64,000 nucleotides of DNA from Phoronis australis (GCA_002633005.1 NMRA01000234.1:183535-247534), one strand, 5' to 3'. Counted from the first letter of the stretch, positions 47,501-59,900 are shown. Notes: generated from the letters alone by a model not told the origin. Numbers and translations are program-made.

Positions 47501-50500
47501 TGCACATGACAGATTTCATCATTTCATTTCTTACCACAAGTGAATTCAATTAGTAATAGTCAGTCAATGTCACCATCTAACGGGTGCGTCATACACTTAC
47601 GTGCAACAGGATTAATGCGTGAGTCAAACTCGGGGAAGAGTTCCTTCTTTGGTGGGGGCTCGTCACGAGGTCCTCGTAGGTCACTTTGCCTCTCCAACAA
47701 TCTTCTCAGGTATGGAGACAGAACACGTGACTTGTCATCTATCCATGAGTCGTTGATACTCTGCATAAGCACAGCAGTCATTCTCACATCAATAACTTAA
47801 ATGGAGTACAGACAGGGGAAGTCATATGTAGCTCGAATAGTGCCAAATAACCAGAAAAACCAAACAATACAAACCAAAAGCAAGTGACTCATTACTTCCT
47901 CTGATGAGCCTGAGCACAAGTTAGCTGAATTTACTGTCACGACAGCTGAGTGCAATTCAGACCATCTATCATGATGGAAAATACAAAGTGGAAAGACAGT
48001 TCACTACTACAAAAGTTAGGGTCCAGCCAAAAGTAAGCAAACCTTAGTTGTGATATCTAATACAGATGCAGAACACAGTATGGTTAAATCACCCTGTGTG
48101 ACCCATTCATGTGAGATTCTTGTTTCTCTCACATTTGCATCAATCAGCATAAATAAAATAAATTAAAGATTTTAGAGTGACCACCACAATATCTGTACAA
48201 TAAGCAATCCAAAATGTAACAATGATTTCTATTGTTATTCATTATTCATTCCAAGCTTTATAAAAATTCATGGGCAATAAGATAATAATTTGTTTAATAC
48301 CACTTACTCATTACCTATTACAGATGCAAAGTTTCAGAACAGATACACTAGATGTCACCATAGGCCATGTACTAAATACTCTACTACAAGAAAATCAGAA
48401 ACGTTAAGGGCAAACTAACACTAAGCCATTGGTATTCACCCAACTCACCGCCACAGTGGGCATAATAGTCCTCATCAGCTCATCATTGAGTCCAGCTCCA
48501 GCTATGTCAAGCTGAGCACAGCACACAGACAACTCTTTGATAAGCATGACCAGATCTGTGTACATGGTGGGCATGGCGTCACGGTTGAATTGGTCGGGCA
48601 GGTACTGTAGGAAAGTCTGGATGGCACGAGCAGCACCACGGTGAGCTGCCGCTAGCTTAGCTGTGGCCTGACTCTGGTGAATATACACAGACAATTGCAA
48701 CACTTCGTGGCCTGGCTCTGGTGACTATATATAGATCATTGTAAAATGTGTGGCCTGGCAGTGGTGACTATACATAGATAATTGTAACACCATGTAGCCT
48801 AGCTCTGGTGACTACACATAGCAGGGTCCTCATTCATATGAGGGGAAAAGTGCCTGTGCCTTCTTAGAGGGGGATTTTTTGGGGTGAGGAGAAAATTCTA
48901 CTTCCCGATCACCATTAATAACATCCCCTACCTCTGTTGGAAGCTATTCTACGCTCTGCCTCAAGTAGCCAAAACTAACAGTTTGTGCTCTTTCTATTTA
49001 AATTGTCAGGTGTGTGAGTTACAAGTGAACCTTGAGAGCAACTTTTGGGTCTCGTGACAGGAATTTGCTGTGATTTTTCAATATTTTTTCAGAGGGGAAT
49101 GGGGCAGTGTGAGTAGCATCATTTGCATTTTGTTCAACTGTGGCCAGACTCTGGTGAATATACAGACTAGCATTTTGTGAATAACACAACGTCTAGTTCT
49201 GCTGTGGCCAGACTGGTGAATATACAGATTAGCATTTTGTGAATAACACAACGTCTAGTTCAACTGTAGCCCGACTCTGGTGAATGTACAGACTAGCATT
49301 TTGTGAATAACACGTCTAGTTCTGCTGTGGCCAGACTCTGGTGAATATACAGACTAGCATTTTGTGAATAACACGTCTAGTTCTGCTGTGGCCAGACTCT
49401 GGTGAATATACAGACTAGCATTTTGTGAATAACACAACGTCTAGTTCAACTGTGGCCCGACTCTGGTGAATATACAGACTAGCATTTTGTGAATAACACA
49501 ACGTCTAGTTCTGCTGTGGCCTGACTTTGACAAACACACTTATCATTGCACGACAGGGGCAGGACCATCACAGGCTTCAAGTTTCAAAGAGTGAGTAACC
49601 TATTTACAAATGGTGATTATTTTAAGAGGCATTTTGACCACCTGTTGAGTTCCCTGATATGATCAACCAGTACCTTTCTAGTATGACTAACCAGCAGCCC
49701 CTAACATGACTATCCAATGCCCCCCCCTAACATGACTAGCCAGTACCCCCTAATGTGACTACCCTGTAATATGATTAACAAGTACAAATATCCAGTTTTA
49801 AGTTTATCACACATATTCCACATTTTGACAGCTATAATTTGTGACTACTAGAGGTTCAGGTATTTTTCATTTTATTTTCATGAAATCACCACAGTTATAT
49901 AACAAGACGTTTTGTGCCATGGAGTGTTAGGTCTATTGAGAAACTGAAAGCAACATGAGCAGTATGATTCACAGTTACATTGTAACAAGACACACGAATC
50001 ACTAGTTTTATGTTGTGGAGTGTTGAGTCCAGTGTGGAACTGAAGTATGATTAATTTAAAATTATACAAAATGTGTTGTGACCTCAGCCCGTAGTCACTT
50101 AATGTGAACATGAATTCATTTTCAGACAGTCCAGCAGTTCTTCACAGAATAATGAGTTAATTGAATTGAAATCATACCTTTTTTGTGTGTTTTACCGGAG
50201 AGTCACGTGTGCGGCGAAGCTCATTCTGAATATCTCGTACTTGTTTTTGCAGGAAATAGAGCATTCTTGTAGACCGCATATGACGCTCCTTCAATCGACG
50301 TGCCTTACGCACCGGATCATCATCATCATACCAATCCACTTGATCCCCCTTACGCAAGCCTCTCAACTTCACTTCCTCTGTGGGCAATTATTTGCTGAGT
50401 TTTATGACAACACAACATGAATCAGCAGAAACTAATAGAGATCAAGATCTTGCACATATCTGACAATTGGTTACAAGTTGGACTTTATTGCTGATAATGT

Positions 50501-53500
50501 TGAAAACTCATAAAACGTGATGTCTCGGTTCTTAACACTTTGTGCCTATTATCAAACTGCAGTGACCCATAAAGACATCAGAAGCAATTGAGTCATTACT
50601 TGGTGAAAATTTTTCGCCAAGTATGTTGCTCTGAAACTAAGTTTCTTTTGTTTGTTCGCATGATACAGGTCGCAATTTTCGTCCGATCCACACGAAACTT
50701 ACACACAACCTGTACTTTTCAGGAGAGCTGGAAGCCTATTGTTTTTCGTCATGATTGGATATAAGATGGCCAAAGTGGCAGCCATTATGTTTTCCATTTC
50801 AGATTCAAATGCTCATAGAAGCCGTAATTTTTGACATACACGGCTGAAAATTGGTAAGATTATTGTACCTGAAGTGTGCTACCGATGTGCTGGAAATCAT
50901 TTACTTTGGTATAGATGGCGAAAATATCGGCAATTGCGTATGCGCACCTCGATTTCGAGACGAAAACGTATTCTCCTGTAGACGGCGCATTGTAGGACCA
51001 ATTGTTTCGAAATTTTTCATGAGTTAGTTTCCTATGACTAGCTATTATCAAGTGCTGCTTAACCGAAAGTTGCTTTCAAGATGGCGGATCAGACGGATTT
51101 TCACCCATTTTCAATAGTGTCATTTTGAATGGGAAGAGCAAATGACGAGAATTTTTGCATGTGGATTTTTTAAGGTATACTCTTTCAAATGACTTTGAAC
51201 AATTTTTTTCTCAGACTTACGTTTCAGAGTTATTTAACTTTCAATTTCAAAAATAAATGCAAAATTTGATTTTTTTTCTAAAAAGTTGTGGAATTTTGTG
51301 AAACTACCCTGTTACATAGTTTTAAACGGGCTTTTGGAAGATGTTTTTCATTTTTCCCTAAGACGTCTCGTTCCCAAATTATTCGAGATTTTCTGATGAT
51401 GCTGTTCCTTTGTTGACTGATTTTTGATGTACTTTTGTTGTTGAACAAGACTATATTTCTTCTTACTAATTTCGAACATCCTCATTCATCAAATGATTGT
51501 TCATCATCACCTACATCACTATCGTCATCATAGTCATCATCATCACCATCATCATCATCGTCGTCATCATCACCTCCAATATTCTTTTCAGTTAATTTCG
51601 CCAAATGCCGCTTTTCCGAGCGTTTTCATGTTTTTCTTTTGTTTCACATCGAAACCTGTCAATAATATGACATAATGGTCCCAAAGTGAAACAGATGATG
51701 GCCACAAACAGTGAGATTTTTCTGAAAAATTTGACTCTTGGAAATTTTTGTCAAAATTTGTATGTACGATTTAAATTAAATTATCCCCATATGAATAGAA
51801 ATTAAAGACATTTTCTTGCCATTTGGTCCAACAAATAACTACTTAAACAAGTGATTTAGGCCATATTTAATGAGACTGGGTTGTGAGAAATTGGAGTTGT
51901 ATCCATAGGATAACTTGGAATGATTTTTTCATGACACCAAAGTAAAATCAAATTAAAAAATAAAAAATCACAAATAAGGAAGAGCATATCAGTGTTCATA
52001 TCAAACAAATAATAAGTATGCAACTAGCTCCATAGTCAGAATTTAGTCATCAGTCACTAGTCTCAATCAAGCCCATAGAATAAACTATACTTATTACCCA
52101 CCACTCTCTATCATCCTACTTTCCAGCCTGGCCATCTCTTCCACATACTGTTTGATTTTCCTCCTCAAGAATCGGATCTCCTCAGCGTGTCGTGCCTGCT
52201 TGGACGGTGTGGGAACATAGTGATCTCCGTCCCTGGTCGGAGGAGACGAGCCAAAGGCAGGGAGCATATCTAACCAGGAGGAACAACAGAGACACCTTCA
52301 GTCATAACCAGATACTCCCACTAGGCAAATGAACATTCAACATCTGAAACTCATATCAAAATTTAAAGATCTCAAGTTTTGATAACCAGAAAATTGGAAA
52401 TATTTGCCAAAATACTAGGCGATTATTTTGCACAAAGGTATGCTTTCTTAATAACCTTATCTGACTGACAGTGTGAACTAACCAAGAAAAGTTTTTTCAG
52501 TTTCAATACAATCGGAGAATAACTTGTGCATGGTTTTTGTGGGGTGAAAATATGAAGATAAAAAATAGAGTTCAAACACAAACTCGTCCAGTTTTAATTT
52601 TTTTTACAAAATGCTACTTTCACAGAAAATGACAGTCACATGATAATGAAAAATTAAGTGACATTTTTAGAGATGAATTAAGATTTTTTAATGACTGAGG
52701 CTTCAGAAAATACTTTTATGGGTTCAAACTGAACAGTTAAAAAGTTGTTTGATGAACAAAAGTGAACAGTCTTTGTGAAGGTTGAAAGAACTATCTTCAG
52801 GTTATGCAGGACCTCAGAAAAATGTTTAAATCATACCTCAGAAATGGCTGATATGACTGACATGAAACTATTATGTTATATGAAACTAATGTTTTCCTAA
52901 AAGCTATAAAGAATAGTTTTTAAAATATTCCATTTTTGTGTGAGGGTGTATCAAAAATAAGACTTTATGATTTACATGAAAAATATCTAAAGATGCAGCT
53001 TAAAACAAAAACAAAATAATATTTTTTTAGAAAAATGCAAGAGCGTTTTTGAGATCTCATCTTGAATGCTTATATCAAATAAACTTTGATCACATTATTG
53101 ATACTGCTGTTTTTCTATGAATGAACCTTCCTTTTTTAGTAAATTTTACTAGTAAGACATGTTCAAATGACCCAATTAATGGGAGATTGGTATTACATTC
53201 AAATCCAAATTCTACAGACTTTCTACTTTCAGACAATATGTACATTTACTTAGATAAAACAAGTCTGTGCAGATAGCTTTACAAAGCCACAGAGTTTGAT
53301 TTTGCACCAATCTGACATTAACAGAGGTAAAAGACCATGTCTGTGCAGTAACATTGAGCAAAAAAAGAATGACAGCATAATGTGTCCATATATAAATATG
53401 TGGGCGCATAAAAATGCTGTTACATTTTCCTAAATTATCCCTTCATTTTCGTTTTGAGTTACTTTTGAATTTTCCTAAAAATCCTAGAAGTCAAATTTTT

Positions 53501-54378
53501 GATAGCTTCTTATGCCAAAGTGGAAAATTTCAAAAACAATTTCCAACAGGGTTTTGGAAAACAGTAAATGAAGAACAGTTTCTGGAAGTTTCCATTGAAT
53601 CTGACCATATAAGATATGATGTTCCAAAGTTTTGACACTTTTCCATGGTCTTCAAATAACCTTAGCAGAGTTCCATAAGTACTACTGACACAGTTGAGTT
53701 TACAAACTTACCAAATTCACTGGCATGAAAGGCCAAGTCTGTTCTTGGGTCCACTTGTAATCCCTTTGACTTATTTGTTTGAGTAACTTTACTATGAATA
53801 GAAGGAGTTTGAACAGAACTATCTACTACCACTTTATTTCTTGGTTTTTCACGTACTGGTCTCCCTTTAGGCCTCTTGTTTACACTGCCACCATAAGACA
53901 GTGCTCTGGAACTCTTGTTCACTTTTCCTTTATTTTCAGGTTGTTTAGATGTCACTGATTTTGATCGAGGTTTCCCTACATCTTCTTGAGAATTGGTTAA
54001 ACTCTCCTGGGGGTCTAATCCTAACATGCGCATCTTTTCTTCAAATTCCATTCTTTTCAGATTTCTCTGCGCAAGGACAATAGCTGTGGAAAGTTTTTCA
54101 GGATCCACAGCTGTGAACTGGAAGGTAGGATCATCGGGAATTGAGGAGGTGGGACGAATGATTGGGGAGTACGGCCGCTTCTGACTGGGGGACAGGGGGG
54201 TGTTAAGCACCTCCTTGATTACAATGTTAGGCTTTGGTGTTTTCTGTGGAGATGAAGTGGTACGCATTCTCACAATGACTGCTGATGGCCTCTGTTGGCG
54301 CACAGCCATGTTAGCTGAGGATGGAACATCTTCCAAGTTGAACTGTAGTTGGTTAGGCTGGCTATTAATGGGATACAT
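31641..54378 (-). CDS. KIAA0753: Moonraker (MNR/KIAA0753-like) centriolar satellite protein, 16 coding exons
   Basis: Minus-strand exons, 5' to 3': 54378-53712, 52269-52102, 50377-50178, 48673-48449, 47760-47601, 47058-46948, 45063-44888, 44111-43891, 42582-42469, 41421-41331, 41041-40958, 40621-40451, 39411-39327, 38019-37959, 37116-36457 and 32634-31641. All junctions are GT-AG and phase carries through, giving about 1395 residues (human about 967). Matches to human MNR: NQLQF near the N-terminus, RMLYFLQKQVRDIQNEL and VKHTKK (about 315-345), AKLAAAHRGAARAI (about 350-363), DKLRPVLTKAQ (about 701-711), YCEQFEHYL and FDPWKLAE (about 1037-1063), DELVDE. Moonraker scaffolds OFD1 and FOR20/CEP20 at centriolar satellites and centrioles and supports ciliogenesis. 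The last about 300 residues have no human counterpart and include a His/Ser/Asp-rich repeat. The start ATG at 54378 follows a 3' splice site at 54391, so a non-coding first exon lies upstream. Confidence 0.92.
31765..32055 (-). repeat. Coding tandem repeat in the Moonraker C-terminal tail
   Basis: Four units of about 23-24 codons with consensus ITHGSHDNSASAHHS, then a variable D-N-x-V-P-G linker. All units stay in frame and open, and substitutions differ between copies. The composition (His, Ser, Asn, Asp) predicts disorder. Confidence 0.85.
32700..36310 (+). repeat. Three-part higher-order repeat array with CTCF-like cores, in the last Moonraker intron
   Basis: About ten degenerate cycles of three related modules, A-B-C, each about 110-170 bases and 315-430 per cycle. 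Module A: GGAACTCCAAAGATACAGAG leading to GCCACTAGGAGGCA. Module B: GTGGTTTAGGAGATACAGCT leading to GCCACTAGGGAGCACC. Module C: GTGGTTTGG-AGAT leading to GGCCACTAGGTGGTGCAGAA. A cores lie near 32828, 33130, 33544, 33962, 34270, 34665, 35019, 35343, 35775 and 36150. Some B and C modules have lost their core. Short frames inside are chance openings. Confidence 0.85.
38034..38150. repeat. 64-bp tandem duplication in a Moonraker intron
   Basis: TTAGACATTG and TAAGAGACAGGT recur 64 bases apart (38039 and 38103). It starts about 15 bases beyond exon 37959-38019, on its acceptor side. The surrounding intron, 38150-39240, shows nothing else apart from a short ATCATTAACATCAA repeat at about 38750-38790. 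Confidence 0.8.
39241..39360 (-). repeat. Minisatellite built from a Moonraker exon end plus its 5' splice site
   Basis: On the minus strand a unit of about 30-50 bases, GGGTACTCAATGACAGTCCC followed by AG|GTAAGA, is repeated about four times. The first copy is the real 3' end and donor of exon 39411-39327. Extra donors sit at 39292-39297 (CAG|GTAAGA) and 39241-39246 (TAG|GTAAGA); a fourth, at about 39271-39276, is mutated to GATAAGA. Their use would add 29 or 80 bases to the exon, neither a multiple of three. Confidence 0.85.
42965..43160. repeat. AT-rich repeat of about 60-75 bp, three copies, Moonraker intron
   Basis: TATATTATTGC(T/-)TCTATAA and GCAAATAA(C/T)AAAT alternate three times. 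The intron between exons 42469-42582 and 43891-44111 is otherwise without recognisable features, except the CTCF-like pair at 43466-43512. Confidence 0.8.
43460..43515 (+). repeat. Two CTCF-like cores 32 bp apart
   Basis: ACACTAGGTGGTGCTC at 43466-43481 and TCCACTAGGTGGTGCTC at 43498-43514, in a short duplicated context including CTCCTGGGTCTG and CACTGGGTCTG. Confidence 0.7.
44160..44400. repeat. Degenerate minisatellite of about 45-50 bp, Moonraker intron
   Basis: Five loose copies built on CTTCTTATTGG(C/A)TGCA and AGAGAATATA, starting about 50 bases from exon 43891-44111 on its acceptor side. Confidence 0.65.
44541..44568. repeat. (AT)n microsatellite
   Basis: Uninterrupted AT run of about 13 units. 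Short GGCTC(A/G)ACA-type repeats at about 44828-44876 lie just beyond the donor of exon 44888-45063. Confidence 0.9.
45480..45745 (+). repeat. Isolated copies of the CTCF-like repeat, Moonraker intron
   Basis: ACACTAGGGGGTGCTGGG near 45573-45590 and GGCCACTAAGAGGTGCTAGG at 45721-45740, with GTGCCAAGTTTCATCAAGGT flanks like those of the 32.7-36.3 kb array. A further decayed copy may lie at 46470-46630. Confidence 0.6.
47096..47365. repeat. Minisatellite of about 28 bp, roughly nine copies
   Basis: Unit GGGAGTCATGACAACAACTA followed by GGGGCA, with variants GCCATGTCAAC and TATTAGG. It begins about 38 bases past the acceptor of Moonraker exon 46948-47058. Confidence 0.85.
48686..49535 (-). repeat. 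Minisatellite built from a Moonraker 3' splice site and exon start
   Basis: On the minus strand the real acceptor of exon 48673-48449 reads TATTCACCAG|AGTCAGGCCA. Six near-full copies of a unit of 58-63 bases with TATTCACCAG|AGTCTGGCCA, plus one partial copy, occupy about 49130-49530. Three more degenerate copies (AG(T/C)CACCAG|AGC-AGGC type) lie at 48690-48830. The stretch between, 48835-49130, is not repetitive. Confidence 0.85.
49690..49775. repeat. Degenerate tandem repeat of about 25 bp
   Basis: CTAACATGACTA(T/G)CCA followed by C-runs, about four loose copies. Confidence 0.6.
51500..51575. repeat. (CAT/CAC)n microsatellite in a Moonraker intron
   Basis: CATCAT-rich run with CAC and CGT interruptions. 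It opens a histidine-rich frame that is not a gene. The intron 50378-52101 shows nothing else recognisable; 50600-51300 may be an old dispersed repeat. Confidence 0.85.
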
Positions 54379-54390
54379 GACAGTAGTTTC

Positions 54391-56935
54391 CTGAAATACA
54401 AAAAACAAGACAAGATAAAACTCATACATTTGTAATTCTTTGGTTAATTATTACAAATTCACTTTCAGGTTTATTTTCTATAGATTAGAAACAACCTTTC
54501 TGGCAAATGAAGGGTCAGAGTATTTGTTTGAATTGGAAGGCCTCAAATAGGAGTAAATCAGCTTGATTTGGGGCTAAAAATAAAATAAGTCTGTTGCTAA
54601 TTTGAGGATCAATGTATAAACTGAATATCACCTACTGACTTTCCCATTGACAAATTTATGTTCAGAATTATTTCAACTCCGTCTACGCCAGCTCAGGACC
54701 AGGGAAAGAGAAAGTCAAGGAGGGCAAGACCCCCGCTGCGCTGGACTGAATTTTGAACTCGAAATTTCATAAATTAGAACCGACTTTGCTTGAACATGAA
54801 TGATTATGCTCATGATGTCGAGTTGAGAACGTGACTCACTTGCTTCCTGTTCTGAAAATCAACGCAGCTTACACTATGAGTGGGTTACTAAGGTGACCCC
54901 TCGTAAGAACCGCAGACTTTAGAACCATTGACCAAACAAAACATAATAAATGCAGCTGATTTTAAACGGAGCCGCCATAGAACAACACTTGCGCCCTCTA
55001 CAAATTTCAAAGCCTCTCCACACCATATAAATGTTAATAAACAGTTCATCAAATGTAATTTTAAGTAAATAAACAATTTTATAAAACAATTATCCTGACT
55101 ATACCGATTTTAGAAAATAGAATGATCATTTATGGTGTGATAAAAATCCTTAAAAGTAATCATATTTATTTATATAAGGGTTTAAAGATATGACCTAAAT
55201 ACCCTTGGTGACATGTCATGTTGGGAGAATTTATTGTAGTTCTGAAATTTGAAATGCAATTTTCACAAATTTTGAAGTAAAATTGAAATAAAATCACACA
55301 ATGTGTAATAATTACGACATTTTATACAAAATTTAATATTAAAAGTGATTTAATTGACCAAGAAGCGATTATATGTATCAATATTGTCGTTACTTTTTGG
55401 ATTGGTGAGGTAGTGTTTTCGGTTTTCTTACAACTACTGACCCTGGTTATAGCAACAGGCTATTAGCATATTGAATGTTTTGGTGCATGCCATCGGAAGA
55501 GAGCGAGGGAACATCTGATGAGTATGTGTGTTTGATGATTTGTATTTTCAAGCTGTATAAGTGTATTGTGGCTGTTGGGTTTCATTTAGAAGGCAATATT
55601 TTGGACCTGATGTTTTCGTCCCTGTCTTTATACCGATTATGTAAGTGGAGTATTTTGTTATTTCAGTTGAGATGTTAGTTGAATGTTGTGAATCTTTCGG
55701 CTTTTGTATTGACCAAGACAAGACGATCCTCATTCTCACCAGGGTGCCAGTCTGGGTAATGCCTGTGTCAGTAGTGTAGTGCTTACTGTGTTACCCTGGC
55801 GAGTGGGCAGATTAACTTGTGATCAAATGTCAAGTACTTGTATTCCCATTTTAACTCTACCTCAACTAGTTACCTCAGGCTCAGACTCAGAAAAGCAATT
55901 ACTGAACTTATTAGTCTTGGTTCAAAGCTGAAAACTGTGCCGATATGGGTAAAGGTGTCAAATAAAATCTGAAATAAAATTAATGTTATAAAAAAGTACA
56001 CTCTTCCTTGAGTCGAAATGATTACTGGTGCTAAAAAGATGTCACCTTTCTTAACTTTTACTAATTCTCCAGTTATTTAAAATTTGCTCTCAAATGTTCC
56101 TGGCAAGCTTGAAAAATCATCCTGGTACACATAGTGTACCTAATTATCGGACGGAACCTAAATATCGGACATTTCATAGAATCTTACTTGAAGCATAATC
56201 TGAGAATTAAATGACACCAATTTTTGTTCCGTTGTAATGCATTCAATGTCCGGCACCGTCTCGTTTTTTTACAGCGTTGCCTCGTTTTGATTTTACCGAG
56301 AGAGGGTGCAATTTAGACCCCCAAGTCGGCCTAAAATGGACGATCGCATCAATCGGTTATAAAAGTTGAAAATAAAATCTTTTTCCACAATGACACTATC
56401 TCATTGAACTGACAATATGTCACTGTTCCATTTTTTCGTTTGTTTTTAAACTCAAGTCAAACCCCGACCGCGCACGTGCGGGTGTCATATCAAGAAGCCT
56501 AAGTGATACTAAAAACTGCAGTGAGTTTGCACGTGCCTTAGTCGTCTGCACTAATTCATAGAAACGNTACCTTTGACGTCGCGGGCAGTGTATCGATAAT
56601 GAGTGATGCTGTAGTCCTCAATTGTCTGCATTAGCATTGGTATTGTTGTTTGTAATCATCCCAGTTTGCTCCAAATGTGTTACCCCAGTACACAGAAACA
56701 AAAAAATCGATTAATAAAACAGTACAGTTATTTGTTAGACAATCCTATGATCGGTGATGAAAATGTGTGTAATGAACGTGATAGGATTGTGTTACTTTCA
56801 CCTGTAACCATGAATTTTAACTATAGCTGCATCTAATCTAACCAATGTATTGAGAGGCACTCGTCATTCATTATTATGGAGTGACCACATGGTAATGTTA
56901 CTAACTTCACTACAGTTCCTTGTTATTTATTTCAG
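54391..56935. promoter_or_regulatory. Shared divergent 5' region of Moonraker and CCDC74
   Basis: Moonraker runs left from an exon that begins at 54390, and CCDC74 runs right from an exon that begins at about 56936. Both of these exons start at a 3' splice site, so non-coding first exons and promoters lie between. Half-sites resembling the ciliary RFX X-box are present (AGCAAC at 55451-55456, GTTGCC at 56277-56282) but no full X-box. No coding sequence was recognised. One ambiguous base (N) is at 56567. Confidence 0.4.
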
Positions 56936-56989
56936 AAGTTGCTGTGGAAAAGGACGACACCAGATTTATTCTGGTGAGAACTTAGTGAA

Positions 56990-59900
56990 ATGATAAGACA
57001 AGGAGTTGCTACGGAAAGACTGGCTGATTTGAGCAATCAAACTCAGTTGCCACCATTAAATACCCTCCCCCAGTGGAGTAGAGTGAATACATTGGACAAA
57101 GCACGTTATCCTAAACCATTTCTTAAAGACCGCTTACAACCCCTGCCACAAGCAGCAATGGAAAATTCTTCAACAAGTAAACCTGAACTTTACTGGGAGG
57201 GCTCTGATAAGGAACTCAGTAATAATGACTCAAACCCTCTGCAACGAATACAACACTTGGAAAAGAGTATAAAGTTTCTACGACAACAACATGAGGAGGT
57301 GTTAACTAGTCTTCACGAGGAAATTGAAAGATTGAAATCTGAAAACAAGGGTGAGTGTAGTAGTTTCCTAAAGTCTTCTTATCTGTTTTCATTGTGTTTT
57401 CACAGGTGTGTCCTTATCTTGCTCCTCGAAGGTAGCATGATTGTTACACAAAATTTTTAGGTTACGAACGACCCTAGAAAAATGGTCAACTTCAGAACAT
57501 CATATCTGGGAAATGGCCGATTGTATTCTGAAATTTTCAGATGCTGTGCTTTAGGCACTTTTTTCCAAAATGGTATTAAGAATTGTATTTAAATATGAAA
57601 TTACTTTTGAGGCTATTGAAAATAGGACTTTTATGATTTTTATGAAAAAAAACTCAAATGTTGCATAAAATAAAAATAAAAATGATAATTTAGAAAACTG
57701 TAACAGTGTTATCTGGGACATTTACATTGATCAACTGAAATTTGATCATGTTATTGATATCATTGTTTGGCTCTGAATGTATTTTCTTTTTTTAAATTTG
57801 ACTAAAAAGGTGGTCTCGAGGCCTAAGTTGTTGTAGTTTTTGATAAAGTTACAAAGTCAAATTGTGCTGAGTTTTTACTTTCAGAATATATACTGTCACT
57901 GAATTGAATTGTGTAGTGTTGTATATATTTGATTAAGTGTGCAGAATTTTTGAAGGTCCACCATAACCTTAATTTATGAAATCTTAAACGAAAAAAGGTC
58001 TTAAAAACATTTTGAATAGTCAAGTTTCCGTACGGACGTTTGGTTATAAATCATGTGGATGAATTGACTTTTTTCTGTTGACAATACTGGTGTAGCACCA
58101 ATGAATGTATCTATAGCGTCTTCCTGATGGGACCCTCTCTGATTATATAGTATTTACCCACAATGCTGTACAGTGGTAGTGCACTTGGTTTACAGTGTTT
58201 TACACTGATAGAGTGCTAATCTCTAGTTTGCATTAAGATTAGCTTGTCATATGTCATTCTTATGTCACTAAAGTTATACAGTCTCGAAATTTTTTGAAAA
58301 GCTGAGTGATGCCTGACAATCATTTTCTACTTTGTCCGAGTTCATTCAGTATTAGGGAGTGGATTTTTTATTGCCACAAAAGTCAGAGACACTAGGTGAA
58401 TTCAAGATGAAGGGAATTAGGAATGCTCTTAACTTGACCTTTACTGGGATTGAACCCCTGGTCATAATCCTCTTATAAAGGGTTAGTTTATGAGATAATA
58501 GGATTAAACTCAACTTGTAGGGTGATTGACTTATGAGTTGTTGGTGTCAAAAGATAAGCTGCCTTATCTAGTCCAGTGTTGCAGTAGACTTGTTCAATTT
58601 CCTTTTTGAAATTAGTAGGATTTCCGTTAGAAATAATAAATGTAAGCTTTATAAATTTAATACCTTTTGTATCTAGGTTGGTGTTATATATATGATACAT
58701 TATTATTTGCTGTGATTGGTCCAAAATGAGACACTGCTCGTACTGATTGGTCCAATCTGAGACATTGCTCGTACTGATTGGTCCAATCTGAGACATCGCT
58801 CGTATTGATTGGTCCAATCTGAGACATTGCTAATGCAGATTGGTCTAATTGTACCATGTTAAATTTAGAATTTTTCCTATTATAGAAAACTTGATTCTTT
58901 TGTACAGATCCAAATATTCATAGAATATGATTACAATGTAAACATCTCCCACATCCAAAGCTTTTAAAATTTCAAATTTCAATTGTAACATGGTAGATTA
59001 GCATTAATTTTTATGATAATGTTATGCAAATCAAAAACATCTTTCTTAATAATCTGAATGTTCTTTCCTTATTTTAGTTCAAGCAGTCTAAATACCCCGA
59101 TAGAGCCTTTTACTGTAGACTACATACCCTGTCATGTTGTCCATCTCTTCTCTAGATCTCCACTTCACTCTGGTGATGAGTCAGAAGGAGCGTCTATCTC
59201 ACCAACAGTCGCAAGAAGCACACGCACACTCACATCAGCCCGTCCATGTCATTCATGGTGATGTCAACAAAGTGCCAAGTCCTAGACCTGCCAGTGAGCG
59301 CGCTGATGACAGGGAAGATAAGTCGGAAAACATGCTTCGTGTGGACCGGGCTGAAAAAGGTGACTTGCTGTTTATTATCCTTTATGTGGTGCACATAATT
59401 ACTAACTGGGTTGTGTGGCTTCATGCTGATCCCCTTTACCAAGATGCCTTATACTAACACAGGTATGATCATGTCACAAGTATGTATTCAAACACACAAC
59501 ACAAATATGATCAGACCACAAGTGTGTATTCTAGCATACCACAAGTGCAATCAGCTCACAAGTATATTCAAACAAAATAAATGATTAGACACCTCCCAAA
59601 ATACAACTGCACCCTATCTGATTTTGCAGTATTTACCCACAATGCCACATCTTGTTAGGGGTCCATTGTTGTACACAAGTGCTAAGCTAATCACTATTTT
59701 ATATCAAAATTAGTTTGCCATTCATTCTTCAGCTTGAAAAACTGAAGTGTGTACGATGAATCAGTTCTCACTTGTGTGACTTATTCAAAATCACAGGTTC
59801 AGCCCCGCATTTCAAAACGTCTGCATATGATTTGTTGCAGTATTAGGGAACACCTAAACTAAACTACTATCAATGACGCCACAAACTCGTCTTCCACCAA

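Noticed and set aside
58488-58817. 109-codon minus-strand frame with repeated residues
   Set aside because: Partly built from the 31-bp minisatellite, whose period is not a multiple of three.
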